DNA of 64,000 nucleotides. Origin: Eutreptiella sp. 'Long Island Sound 2002' (lineage: Eukaryota > Euglenozoa > Euglenophyceae > Eutreptiales > Eutreptiaceae). The position numbers were made by a program, and so were the translations under genes. The DNA lies in NCBI GenBank assembly GCA_964036045.1, contig OZ038383.1, positions 6,154,430 to 6,218,429 on the forward strand, in the 5' to 3' direction. Of this stretch, positions 54,862-64,000 are shown one piece after another. The notes beneath the pieces were generated by a model. The model was not told the DNA's origin. It searched no databases and saw only the letters and a list, made by a program, of their open reading frames with translations. Positions within the stretch are counted from its first letter, which is position 1. The number at the start of each line of letters is the position of its first letter.

Positions 54862-55365
54862 AAGGCTGAAAAATTACGGAAACATTATGATAATAAAACC
54901 CTGTTGATTCCTGATATTCCGATATATAAATCTCCGCTGGCGGTGCCTCGGTTCTGAATATGGCCGCTCAGAGCCGGAATGGCCAAACCTATCATACTAT
55001 CACATCAGGTTAGATCAGGTGGATGGGAGAGTATGATATCAGCCAATGGCGGCTTGCCGGCACATAGATACACACCCCAAGTGACCCCAAGATGGCCACG
55101 GGGGTCCGAACCGAAGGCTGAAAAATTACGGAAACATTATGATAATAAAACCCTGTTGATTCCTGATATTCCGATATATAAATCTCCGCTGGCGGTGCCT
55201 CGGTTCTGAATATGGCCGCTCAGAGCCGGAATGGCCAAACCTATCATACTATCACATCAGGTTAGATCAGGTGGATGGGAGAGTATGATATCAGCCAATG
55301 GCGGCTTGCCGGCACATAGATACACACCCCAAGTGACCCCAAGATGGCCACGGGGGTCCGAACCG
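54862..55365 (-). repeat. 252-bp tandem duplication in the LTR
   Basis: 54862-55113 is repeated at 55114-55365 with no differences seen. The unit spans the TATA-like element, doubling the putative promoter. A1 LTRs have one copy. Confidence 0.9.
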
Positions 55366-55371
55366 GCTTCA

Positions 55372-55764
55372 CCCCCTTCTCAGAGCGTTGTATCCGCTCG
55401 GAAACCAATGAAGAGAGGACGGGAGGACCCCAATGGGCTCGAACTCCCCCCTCCATGTCCCAAGGACACATGGAGGCCCCACACACGTCGTAGGCGTCCC
55501 CCATGCCCCAAGGGAGGGGTGAGGACACTGATAATCAGCGCCCTACGCCATATCCGGTCTCCTCTTGATCTACAACATGGACCAAGGGGATCAAAGATAG
55601 AAAAACGTCGTCGGTCGACCTAAATAAGTATACCACAATGAAATATATATGTGGAGATCGAGTGAAGGGGGTATATGGCCAATCAAGGCCGAAAAATCCC
55701 CGGATGAACGCCCTCACTTGTCTCCCCATTCACAGAAACAAACAAAATGCCGAGGGGGGACCCA
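55372..55764 (-). other. A3 3' untranslated region and polypurine tract
   Basis: Same organisation as 1047-1440. The purine tract abuts LTR base 55371. No gene. Confidence 0.7.
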
Positions 55765-58700
55765 TTACGGTGCTACAGCAGCAACCAAATGGACCAATAC
55801 GTCCTTGACATCCAAAGAAATACCCTTTTTCTTTAGGTAGTCCATCCAGACCGTGGTATACCTCGGCACGAAACTTTTTTTGCACTGAACGGCGCCTTTT
55901 GTGGCTGGCCAGGCCACCCTACCTCGGCACGAAACTGCTGGGAGGCTCCCACGAATCCCTGGATGCGGCGAATCCCTTCCAACGGACCTTGTAAAGCCTC
56001 CCCCCAGGCGTCCCCGGGTCCGGCTTGTCCGCCAGGATCTTCTCCGCGGTGAAATCGTCGTCCTCACCCTCATCGTCCGAGTCCACATCGCCGGCCGTGA
56101 ACTCAAAGGTGACGGGACGTCCGCTGGGGTCTGGTGCTCGGGGACGAAGCTGGGTGTGGTCGCGGTCCAGGATCTTGTTATCCCCCACACGAACCGCATA
56201 CACATCCTGCCCGACCTTCCGCACGATTACCCCCGGCACATACCAGGACGCCTGCCGATGCCTGGACAGGACATCCTTGTGGTGCCGCTCCACCCACACG
56301 GTGTCTTGGAGAGCATACTTCTGGACCTTTCCCTGCTTGAAGTACTTGGCCCTCTTGTCATGCTCGTCCTGAAGTGCCTTGCACACCTTGGCCGCCGTGT
56401 CGTCCGCCTCAGACATCATGGCGTTCGCATCCCGGGCCACTTTGCCATGGTTCATCCACGGGAGAGTGCGTGACACTCGATCCCGTAAGAACAGGATGCG
56501 GTGGGGCGACAGTCCAGTGGGTCCCGGAAGGTCGTGATACGCTTGGAGTACCCTCCACAGCGAGTTGTACCAGTTCCGGCCCGGTTCGTCGATGTGCAGC
56601 TGGCGGAACTTTTCGAACATCTGACGCCCGGCCACCTCAGCACGGCCATTCGACCGGCTGTGGTACGCCACGGTCTTGGCGTGCCGAATACCCATGTGAT
56701 TGCACATCGTCTTGAACCACGTCCCCACAAACTGACTGCCCCGATCGCTGCAGATGACAGCTGGGACATCGAAAATCGTTAGCCAATGCCTGATCATGGC
56801 ATTAGCGACGGTCTTGGCCTGCAGCCCCACTCCATGCTTGTCCTTCTTGTCCTTCTTCTTGGACTTCTTGCCCGGGACTGCCACGATATACCCGCTGTGC
56901 CTGTCCACCGCAAGGATGACGCAGTCGTAGGTCTCTCCTTCCACGGTGACCTCAGGCATGGCAAATACATCCATGGCCACGGACCGCATAGGGGCCTCCG
57001 GTATAGCCGTATACACCGGGTTGCCCGCTGTGGAGTGGTTGGGGCTCTTCGTGGCCCGACACACGGCACAGTCGCTGCAGTACCTATCTAGGATGGCGTA
57101 GTACCCCGGAGGGAACTTGAAACGCCACTCCAGGTCCTGCTGCATCTTGTCTCGGCCAGGCTGCATGAGCTGGGCGTTGTGCCAATGGTCAATGAGCTCC
57201 TCCACTCGGTTTTCGGGCACCAACAGCTTGTCCTTGAGGAACAACTTGTCGCCATCCTCGGTCAAGCCCTCGGGCCATTCGTCGTCCGACGGGGCGCTCA
57301 CGGCATTCCAGTACTTGCTCCAGTGCTCGGATGCCGCGTAGTCATCCGACCAGTCCTCCGTGAGCACCGACCTGACTAGCTCTACAGGGGCCACCATCCA
57401 TTGCTCGAGGGTTTCCTCTCGAATAGCTTGGACGCGGGCACCCCGGAACTTGGCCAGGTCCGTACGGTTTGCCATCACCACAAAGCACTTGACCCCCTCT
57501 TGCTCCATGGTCTTCTCCATCTCGATGATGCGCTTGGCCTCCTCGGTCTCCTCGGCGTCTCCATGGCTGGATATGTCCATCCAAGCCTTGCCCGCGGGAT
57601 AGGCCCACCGACTGAGGCAATCTGCCACAGTGTTGTTCTTCCCCGGGACGTATACGACACTGAGGTCGAACTTTGCGAACGTCTCGTGCCACCGGGCCCT
57701 CCTTGCCGCCGGTCCCGAGGGGGTGTCGACGTGCTCCTTGTGCCAGCTCTGCAAGGACTGATGGTCCGTGCAAACCACCACCGGTTGCAATCCGATGTGG
57801 CGGGACCACTTCCTGAGCGCACATACAATGGCGTACGTCTCCTTCTCCCTCGCGGTCCGGGTGCGGCGTTGACCCTCGGCCAGGATCCGGCTCCAGAACG
57901 CCACGGGTACATGTGACCCGTCATCTCGGATCTGCTCGAGGACTGCCCCCACAGCATAGTCCGAGGCGTCCGTCCGTAGCACGAATCCCTTGTCCGGGTC
58001 CACCAGGAACAGCCCCAACTGCCCCAGGAGTCGCTCCTTCAGGCTGTTGAACGCATCTTCCGCCTCAGGGGTCCAGGCAAGCTTCTTCTTGCTCCCCTTC
58101 CGGCCATCGAACTTCCCCACCTGCAGCATCTTATGCAGCGGCCCCGAGAGTTCTGCATACATCCGGACGTAGCCCGAATAGTAATTGCAGAACCCCATGA
58201 AGGACCGGAGTTCGCTGATGGTCTGGGGCTTTTCCCAGTGGTGCAGGGACGCCAGCTTCCCAGGCATGGGACGGCGTTGCCCGTGACCAACCACGTGACC
58301 CGCGAACTCCACTTCCTTCACGAAGAGTGAGGCTTTGGTGGGCTTGCACACCATGTTGTGCTTGTCCAACTCGCTGAGCACTCGGCGCAGATCCTTCTCA
58401 TGCGCGTCGATGAGCTCGTCCTCAGTCATGTTCTCCGTGCCCGACCCGATGATGATGTCATCCACGAAGGGATCGGCACAGTCCCGGACAGGACCGAGTA
58501 GGTCCTCCATCATGCGCTGGAAAGCGGCGTTGCCATTCTTGGCGCCCATAGGCACCACTTTCCACTGCATGGGCCCCAGCGGCGTCGACATCGCTGTACA
58601 GGGCCTGGAGTCCGGGTGTAGCGGCATCTGGTGGTAACCGTGTTTCAGGTCCAACACCGTGAAAATCCGCTTTTTCTGTTGCTTTTGGAGGATGGAGTCG

Positions 58701-60892
58701 ATCAGGGGAAGCGAGTACGAGTCGTGCTCGGTCTGCTCGTTCAAACCTCTGTAATCAACCACCAACCTCCACTCGCCCTTCTCCTTCTTGGACACGATGA
58801 AGGCTGGGCTGGCCCACTCACTGTCGGAGGGTTCGATCCATCCCCGCTCAATGAACTCGGCCAACAGCTTCTTCATAGCTCCGGCCCGATCGCCCTGAAG
58901 TTGGTACTCCCGATGACGATAGATCTTCGGGTTCGGCTTCAGCTTGATCTTCGCTGTACCAAACCTCCCACGATCTGGAGGGTTCTTGTTGGCGATGCCA
59001 CTGAATAGCCGCGGATAGGCCTTGATCAGCCTCTCCTTCAGCTCGGCGACCTTCGGGTTCTCTTGGGCCTCTTCAGCCGCTTGCTTCGGTATAGATACAA
59101 CCGACCGCACTGCGGTATAGGCCTCTTCTGGGTCCGATTCCGACTTCTCCTCGTCCGATATGCCGTCTTCATCGTCGTGGGTCGCGATTCCCACCGATAG
59201 TCTTCGAAAATTTGCGGCCTCGGGCTGGTGCTCGTCGCCCTCTGTTCCCACTCTTGGAAAACCCCACGTTGGTGGGTCCGACCCAACCGGACCATCGTAT
59301 TGGTCCGCGATGTGGTCCATGACCCTCGCCACGAACTCATCCTTCTCGTACTTGCCGGTGACCAACATCTTGTCATCCCACCAATGCGGAGACGTGACCA
59401 TGGCCCGCCTCTTCTTGGCTGCCACACGGTCGTGCATCCCCATCCGCATGTAGTTGACGACGTCGTCGATCTCGGCGTGGGACAGGACATCAATGCCATC
59501 AATAGGCTGATTCGTCCCATCCTTGGGCTCAAACATGACCTTCATGGGCACCGCCTCCACCCTACGGATGAATGCTTCATCACCCGTGGGTTGGGCTTGC
59601 GCCCCATCCACCAGGAAAGCCTTGGTACCCCACGCTTGACCCGGGGAGGGCATTGATACACCCTTGGCGTCGATGAACAGCTCCTCCTCTGGCCCGAATG
59701 ACATCTCGTTCAGGGTGATGGAGTCCAGCGTCGACGTGAGACCCTCCAGCGGACAGGGGGTGGATCCTATGCCGGTTATGACCAGGATCTCCTTCGCCCT
59801 ATCCGCGATGATTTTCTCCACCGTACGTCTGGTATTGTCCAGGGAGCCATGCCAATACATGGGTCCCCACTCCTTCAAACCCCAATGCCTGTGCCAGGCT
59901 GAGTCTCCTCGATGCCAATGCCTCCTACACTTCCGCAGAAGTGGGGCATCCCGGGAAGCGAAGACGTCCGTCTCGGGCACTTCAGCTCCCAGCGTCTGAA
60001 TCATCCTGGTGTACACTTGTGGCGCCATTCCATACTCCGTGAGCTGAACTCCACGGTCTCCTCTGGACTTGGCACCCACAGCTTGCACCGCTCGGACGAT
60101 CCGATCCTCTTCCTCAGCATTCCATTGGGATGACCCGCACGCATAATCCGTGGACAGCCATGTGAGGCATTCGTCGTCCTCCCGGACCAGCGTTGCGCGA
60201 TGGGGAAGGGCTCCAATGGCGTTGGCCACCATGAAGTCATACCCCATGATCATATCCCAATCAGTAATGTCGGCCACGTAGAAGTTCCCGGATAGAGTGC
60301 TTCTCTTCGCCTGATCAGGGCGGTTCAAGCGCTCATGTTCCCAGAATTCCATACTGATAGTGGCCTCATGGGTGCCACCACCCATGATCTCTCCATTGGC
60401 GACCTTCAGGCGGACCGGTCTCCGGCTGGGCTGCAGGAATTCCTCCTTGAACAACCCTCTCCGGACCAGACTCACCTGGGCACCCGTATCCACCAACACA
60501 TCCACCACCTTCTCCTCTCGTCCGCACCGTACTCGCACTTTCAAGTGCAACTGCCGCTCGTCGCCATGAGGTGTATGGACGACTCTCACGGCATGCAACT
60601 CTAGCACGTCCGGGTGCATCAGGACTTCAAGGGTATGGTCACGGATGGTGTAGATCTTGGGTTGGTCCTGCCCGTCCACAGGGCTCTCCGTGGTCGCTCC
60701 TTCCTTCTTGCCATGTCCCGTTCCCACATGTACTTCCCTTGGCAGGGCGCTCCAGGGGTTGGGAGTGGCGAAACTCAGTGGTTTTGGCTCTTCCGGAGCC
60801 TTCTTCGGCACCCGATGTGCCTTCGCCTTCTCAGGGATTCCACTGATTTTCGGAGGAGAGACCTCCGAGGTCCCACTCCCGTGGGGGCTCCT
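55765..60892 (-). pseudogene. pol: A3 pol, frame broken near its end by a mini-retroposon
   Basis: Same architecture and nearly the same sequence as A1 pol. Codons 60811 to 55937 are open through protease (DTG), the Dam-like domain (59606-59968, again without NPPF), RT (FVDD), RNase H, integrase and the chromodomain up to SSFVPR. The 61-bp gain at 55876-55936 then shifts the frame. The authentic last 31 codons lie in another frame ending at UAA 55765-55767. The catalytic parts are intact, so a product with an altered tail could still form. The frame is continuous with gag through UAG 60893-60895. Confidence 0.92.
55859..55936 (-). mobile_element. Mini-retroposon 2 (44 bp) with 17-bp target duplication
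   Basis: TACCTCGGCACGAAACT occurs at 55859-55875 and 55920-55936 around a 44-bp insert (55876-55919) that A1 lacks. On the minus strand the insert ends CAGTGCAAAAAA next to the duplication. It contains GGCCTGGCC and GGCGCC palindromes. The 61-bp gain shifts the pol frame. Confidence 0.7.
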
Positions 60893-60895
60893 CTA
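60852..60895 (-). promoter_or_regulatory. Gag-pol UAG and downstream RNA structure, A3
   Basis: Base-for-base the same as 6467-6510: UAG, seven bases, hairpin CCCAC/GTGGG, hairpin ACCT/AGGT, and enclosing GAGGAG/CTCCTC. Here both the gag and pol frames up to the site are intact, so this is the better copy for testing readthrough. Confidence 0.55.
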
Positions 60896-63800
60896 GACTT
60901 GGCTTCCCGCCCTTTCCGGCTGCGATCCGCCAGGACTTTGTCCTCCACTTTGCTGGGCTTTGAGTTCCGCCAACGTCCTCAACATGTCCTCAGCAACTTC
61001 CTCCATCGACCTCACTCGTCGGTCTTGACCAGGTCCACCACCATAGCCTCTTCCTCCGCCTTTTCCTTGGCCTTTGCCTTGGCCTTTTCCCCCTTCTCCG
61101 CCCTTCGCTTTCCAATCGGAAATCCGCTGCTCCTTGGGCTTCTTCTCGGGATGAGCGGCGAAGTAGGCCTTCTTGTCCGCCTCATACACCTTGCACTGAC
61201 GGTGGTCGTGTGCATGGTTGTTTCCCTTGCCATAACAGACCCAGCACCCGTCGTGCTGAGACCTGTACTCCCGGAACGAGAGCGGTGGGTTCCCGATCCT
61301 CCTTGGCTCTTTGCCCTTCTTGGGTCCCATCTGGCTCCATCTGGACCGATCCTGTCCATGGTTCTTCACGTTATGCGCCACAAACGTGAAGAAATGGGCC
61401 TCCTCGTGATCCTCCCGGGACCAGTGGTCTTGGCCACTTCCACTACCATCCTCCGCGGAGTTGGCCGTGTCCTCCTGGATCTCCCGATGATGGCGGTCTT
61501 CTCGGTGTCCTCGTTGTCCATGACCAAGCCGATCCTGCACGTGGGCCTCGTTCTTCGCATTGAGCTTCAACTCCACCGTGATGTACTTCACGATCTCGTC
61601 CAGGCTCATGCGAGCGAAGATGACTTGCATCTTCAGCGGCTCCCCGCGCCTCCACTCCACGTTGTTGAGGCGCAGCAACCTTTGCCCCATGGAGTCCCCG
61701 AATACCTCCACGTACACGGCGTTCTTCAGGCCCAACATCCGGTCGGGTTCGCCCAGGTTCCTCCTGAAGAACTCCATGATACCCGCATGGGTATCCTCCG
61801 CCGCCATAATCCTCACCGCCACCCGTCGCTTGGCGCGCTTCTTCTCCTCGTCCTCCACTCTCCTCTTCCAGCTGCCGGGGAGGACGTCCTTCAGCAAGTG
61901 GCGGATCTCACTGGCCTCGTTCCAGTCTTCCACCAACTTGAGGCATCTGCGGTACTTCCGCAGATACCGGTTCCACTCCCGGACCCGCAACTCACCGCGG
62001 TCCAGCGGCAGTGGAATGGACCACAGGTCCTCCAGCTTCTGGTTAGGAGCGTCCACCCGCTCCTCATCCTCCAGCCACTGGAGGCAGGCCTGCTCCGTGC
62101 GGATCAATCCTTCCCGGATCTGATCCCGCAGCTCCTCCTTGAGGTCCTGCGCCAGCCGGTGTGGGAATGTCCGGCATACCCACTTGTCCCGCGGCGCTCC
62201 CCGCATCTCGCCGACGACCTCCTCGGCGAAGTCCTCCCAGTCCAGGATGAAGTCATCCAGGTTGGACGGGTTCCCGTCATAATAGGGGATTTTGATTCCC
62301 CTGAGGTCGTCGATCCTGATGGCGTCTCCGACGTCTCCAGCCACCACTCCACCGAGACGGATACCACCTGTGGCCGGGGGGTTTGAGTACACTCCCCGTA
62401 CATCCCTCTCCTCCATGGAGTGCGGTCCAGTTGGGCCTGAACCCATGGGGTTTGGAATGCGGGAAGGACTTGCTCCATCGACCATCCATATTCCCGTATT
62501 GGGGTCCTTCGCCCACATGTTTCCGCTTGGATGGCCTCGACCATGTCCGTCGGCGCTTCCCATGGTTCGCCCCTGCATGGTCTGGTTCTGGATCTCGATC
62601 TTCTCTTCCGCATAGACTGCCATATTCGTCGTGAGCGGTACATCCTGGGCGGCGTGGGACATCTGCACTGTCAGGCTCCTCGGGTCCGTGGCTACGTGCC
62701 CTTCCCGCCTGGACCCAGCCGGTGCCGTGTGTTCCCCGAGCATTGTTGACTCGCTGAACAGGGGAACATACGGCAGCGCACCCGGGTTAACACGCGGAGG
62801 CGCGTAGGGTGCCTCTGCAGGGCCGCCCATGGGTTTCTCCATGGCGCTCCTGAGGGTCTTAACCCGCTCCACCAGCTCCACCGCGGCCGGCTTTGCCGGG
62901 AGCTCCGGACCCGAGGCGAGGGGCTGTCGCTCCTCTAGCCTTCTCAGGCGTCCCGACATGTCCTCCACTAAGTGGAGGAGGCTGTCCACCACTTGCTGCT
63001 GCTTCTGCAGGGCCAGCTCCAGATTCTCCCGGTACCGGGCCTGATCCGCTCGCAGCTCCTCCATGTGGTTCTCCGCAGCCGACTGGTCGTCCAGGATCCC
63101 CGCGACGTCCTCCTCTAGAGCATCCTTGGCGTTGTCCAGGCGGTCAAGATGATTCACGATGGCGTCCATCCCCATCTTCGGGTACTTGCCCATGAGGAAG
63201 GACACGTGCTCGCAGTGGCACGCAGCGTGCTTTCCGCCGGATTCAGCACATCCCGCGGTTCCCGGCACCTCAGACTCGTCGCCCATGGGCGTATCGCCGA
63301 TGGCGTCCGTCTCTGGTCCCGTGTGCCGGGGCACAGGTGCCGTCCGGGCCCTGACTGGCCTCTCCAAGCCCTCGGCGTCGTGCTGCAGGGCGGGCTCGGG
63401 GGCCGTATGCGCCCTGGCGATCGGCGCGGACATCTCCGGCTCCGAAGGTGGCTCGTGGGCTGTCCGATAGCCCTCGGAGTGCCCCTCGGATTCCCACAGC
63501 CTGACCGGGCTGGGGTCCGTGTCCATAGCCCCGGCGTCCCTTGCCGCAGACTTGGGTGACCCGCGCTTCCGGTAGCGCCGGGCCCGTCCTCCACTGCTGC
63601 CTGAATGGCAAGCCTCATCAGAGTCCTCCGCGGCGGAGCGGAGGTTGCATGCCTTTCGGCAGCGACGCTCACACATGGAGACCAGGTCCTCCATGTCACG
63701 TCCTCCTCTTCCCGAGTGTCGTTCTTCTCTTCGGGCTTCAAATTCCGGAGTTCGCCATGCTCTTGAACGTCTCGGTCCTTCTATGGCTCTAATCTCCGGC

Positions 63801-64000
63801 GTGGTCTCCAGCGAGTCCACAATACGCACCCGGGGCGTACTTGGGCAGGGCTCATAAGGGCCCAAGTCCCCGGGTCGGCGGTTGGTAGGGGCAGCAGGTA
63901 AGCCTCTGCTACCATAAAGAAGGTCCCTACCAGGACCGGCCCCCGCTGTGCCCCTTCCGCCAGTAACCCCTGCTGACTTGCTCCTGATCAACGATTGCAT
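60893..64000 (-). CDS. gag: A3 gag (1,035 aa), intact
   Basis: The start ATG lies at the last bases of the window, at the position where the LTR ends in the related copy at 52849. The amino end is Gly/Arg/Pro-rich with a Cys cluster (about residues 110-130). A second Cys/His cluster (AACHCEH) precedes a long coiled coil (about 280-365). The gag core with conserved Trp/Leu positions is at about 590-800. A zinc knuckle with CWVCYGKGNNHAHDHRQC lies at 919-936 (C-x2-C-x6-H...C, not the usual C-x2-C-x4-H-x4-C). The tail is GKGQGKGQGKGGGRG-rich. It would form the particle and bind element RNA. It ends in UAG directly followed by in-frame pol. Confidence 0.9.
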   Translation of the reverse strand: MQSLIRSKSAGVTGGRGTAGAGPGRDLLYGSRGLPAAPTNRRPGDLGPYEPCPSTPRVRIVDSLETTPEIRAIEGPRRSRAWRTPEFEARREERHSGRGGRDMEDLVSMCERRCRKACNLRSAAEDSDEACHSGSSGGRARRYRKRGSPKSAARDAGAMDTDPSPVRLWESEGHSEGYRTAHEPPSEPEMSAPIARAHTAPEPALQHDAEGLERPVRARTAPVPRHTGPETDAIGDTPMGDESEVPGTAGCAESGGKHAACHCEHVSFLMGKYPKMGMDAIVNHLDRLDNAKDALEEDVAGILDDQSAAENHMEELRADQARYRENLELALQKQQQVVDSLLHLVEDMSGRLRRLEERQPLASGPELPAKPAAVELVERVKTLRSAMEKPMGGPAEAPYAPPRVNPGALPYVPLFSESTMLGEHTAPAGSRREGHVATDPRSLTVQMSHAAQDVPLTTNMAVYAEEKIEIQNQTMQGRTMGSADGHGRGHPSGNMWAKDPNTGIWMVDGASPSRIPNPMGSGPTGPHSMEERDVRGVYSNPPATGGIRLGGVVAGDVGDAIRIDDLRGIKIPYYDGNPSNLDDFILDWEDFAEEVVGEMRGAPRDKWVCRTFPHRLAQDLKEELRDQIREGLIRTEQACLQWLEDEERVDAPNQKLEDLWSIPLPLDRGELRVREWNRYLRKYRRCLKLVEDWNEASEIRHLLKDVLPGSWKRRVEDEEKKRAKRRVAVRIMAAEDTHAGIMEFFRRNLGEPDRMLGLKNAVYVEVFGDSMGQRLLRLNNVEWRRGEPLKMQVIFARMSLDEIVKYITVELKLNAKNEAHVQDRLGHGQRGHREDRHHREIQEDTANSAEDGSGSGQDHWSREDHEEAHFFTFVAHNVKNHGQDRSRWSQMGPKKGKEPRRIGNPPLSFREYRSQHDGCWVCYGKGNNHAHDHRQCKVYEADKKAYFAAHPEKKPKEQRISDWKAKGGEGGKGQGKGQGKGGGRGYGGGPGQDRRVRSMEEVAEDMLRTLAELKAQQSGGQSPGGSQPERAGSQV

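Larger units (their letters stand above)
52849..55371 (-). repeat. A-family LTR, also the 3' LTR of A3, with internal 252-bp duplication
   Basis: Starts TGAAGCC (minus strand) at 55371 beside the purine tract of A3, and ends at the gag leader of the truncated A copy, so it serves as the 3' LTR of one and the 5' LTR of the other. It matches 9617-11893 apart from the duplication. Several substitutions are shared by neither A1 LTR, so this LTR is a somewhat diverged copy. Confidence 0.85.
52849..64000 (-). mobile_element. Ty3/gypsy chromodomain element A3 (5' LTR beyond window)
   Basis: Second, near-identical A-family copy, cut by the right edge exactly at the gag ATG (63998-64000). Gag is intact; pol is disrupted near its end by a 61-bp insertion including target duplication. 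Together with the stump at 52763-52848 it forms a head-to-tail A-LTR-A arrangement. Confidence 0.92.

Overview
The window is eukaryotic nuclear DNA made almost entirely of transposable elements in layers. I see no intact host gene. The evidence is chromodomain Ty3/gypsy elements with LTRs, a Ty1/copia remnant, a LINE with endonuclease, reverse transcriptase and RNase H, tRNA-like SINE heads, target-site duplications and plausible GT-AG introns. The species cannot be read from the sequence. A large-genome alga or other protist is my guess only.

Layout. 1-11893 is Ty3 element A1 on the minus strand: 3' LTR 1-1046 (cut by the window edge), pol, gag, and 5' LTR up to 11893. It abuts a 5'-truncated pol of a second Ty3 family (B, plus strand, to 13917, LTR to about 15 kb). 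About 15-21 kb holds tRNA-like SINE heads, a decayed copia pol (16.9-17.9 kb) and one copy of a 709-bp repeat. About 21.1-29.8 kb is element C, a minus-strand relative of B. The second 709-bp repeat follows at 29788-30496. From about 32.8 to 38.95 kb lies a LINE whose ORF1 carries an AlkB-like dioxygenase domain. Ty3 element D (plus strand) follows to 52765. Its 5' region is split by a 5.7-kb insertion (39055-44750) flanked by a 14-bp duplication and almost free of T on the plus strand. D is cut inside its chromodomain by the leader of an A-family element. A complete A-family LTR (to 55371) and a near-identical second A copy (A3, minus strand) run to the window end.

What stands out: (1) all three full Ty3 lineages carry a domain between protease and reverse transcriptase that resembles the Dam-like methyltransferase domain of DIRS-type elements. 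It is apparently intact in C and D and has lost its catalytic motif in A. (2) The AlkB-LINE. (3) The T-free insertion. (4) Gag and pol share one frame and are separated by a single UAG in every family, each followed by a foldable structure, which suggests stop-codon readthrough. (5) Two 43-44 bp insertions share the end CAGTGCAAAAA and are flanked by 14- and 17-bp duplications; they look like minute retroposons, and one of them breaks the A3 pol.

Many very long open frames here are not genes. Those in 39.4-44.4 kb are open on all strands because T is missing, and the long frames opposite A-family gag/pol are shadows of GC-rich codon use.
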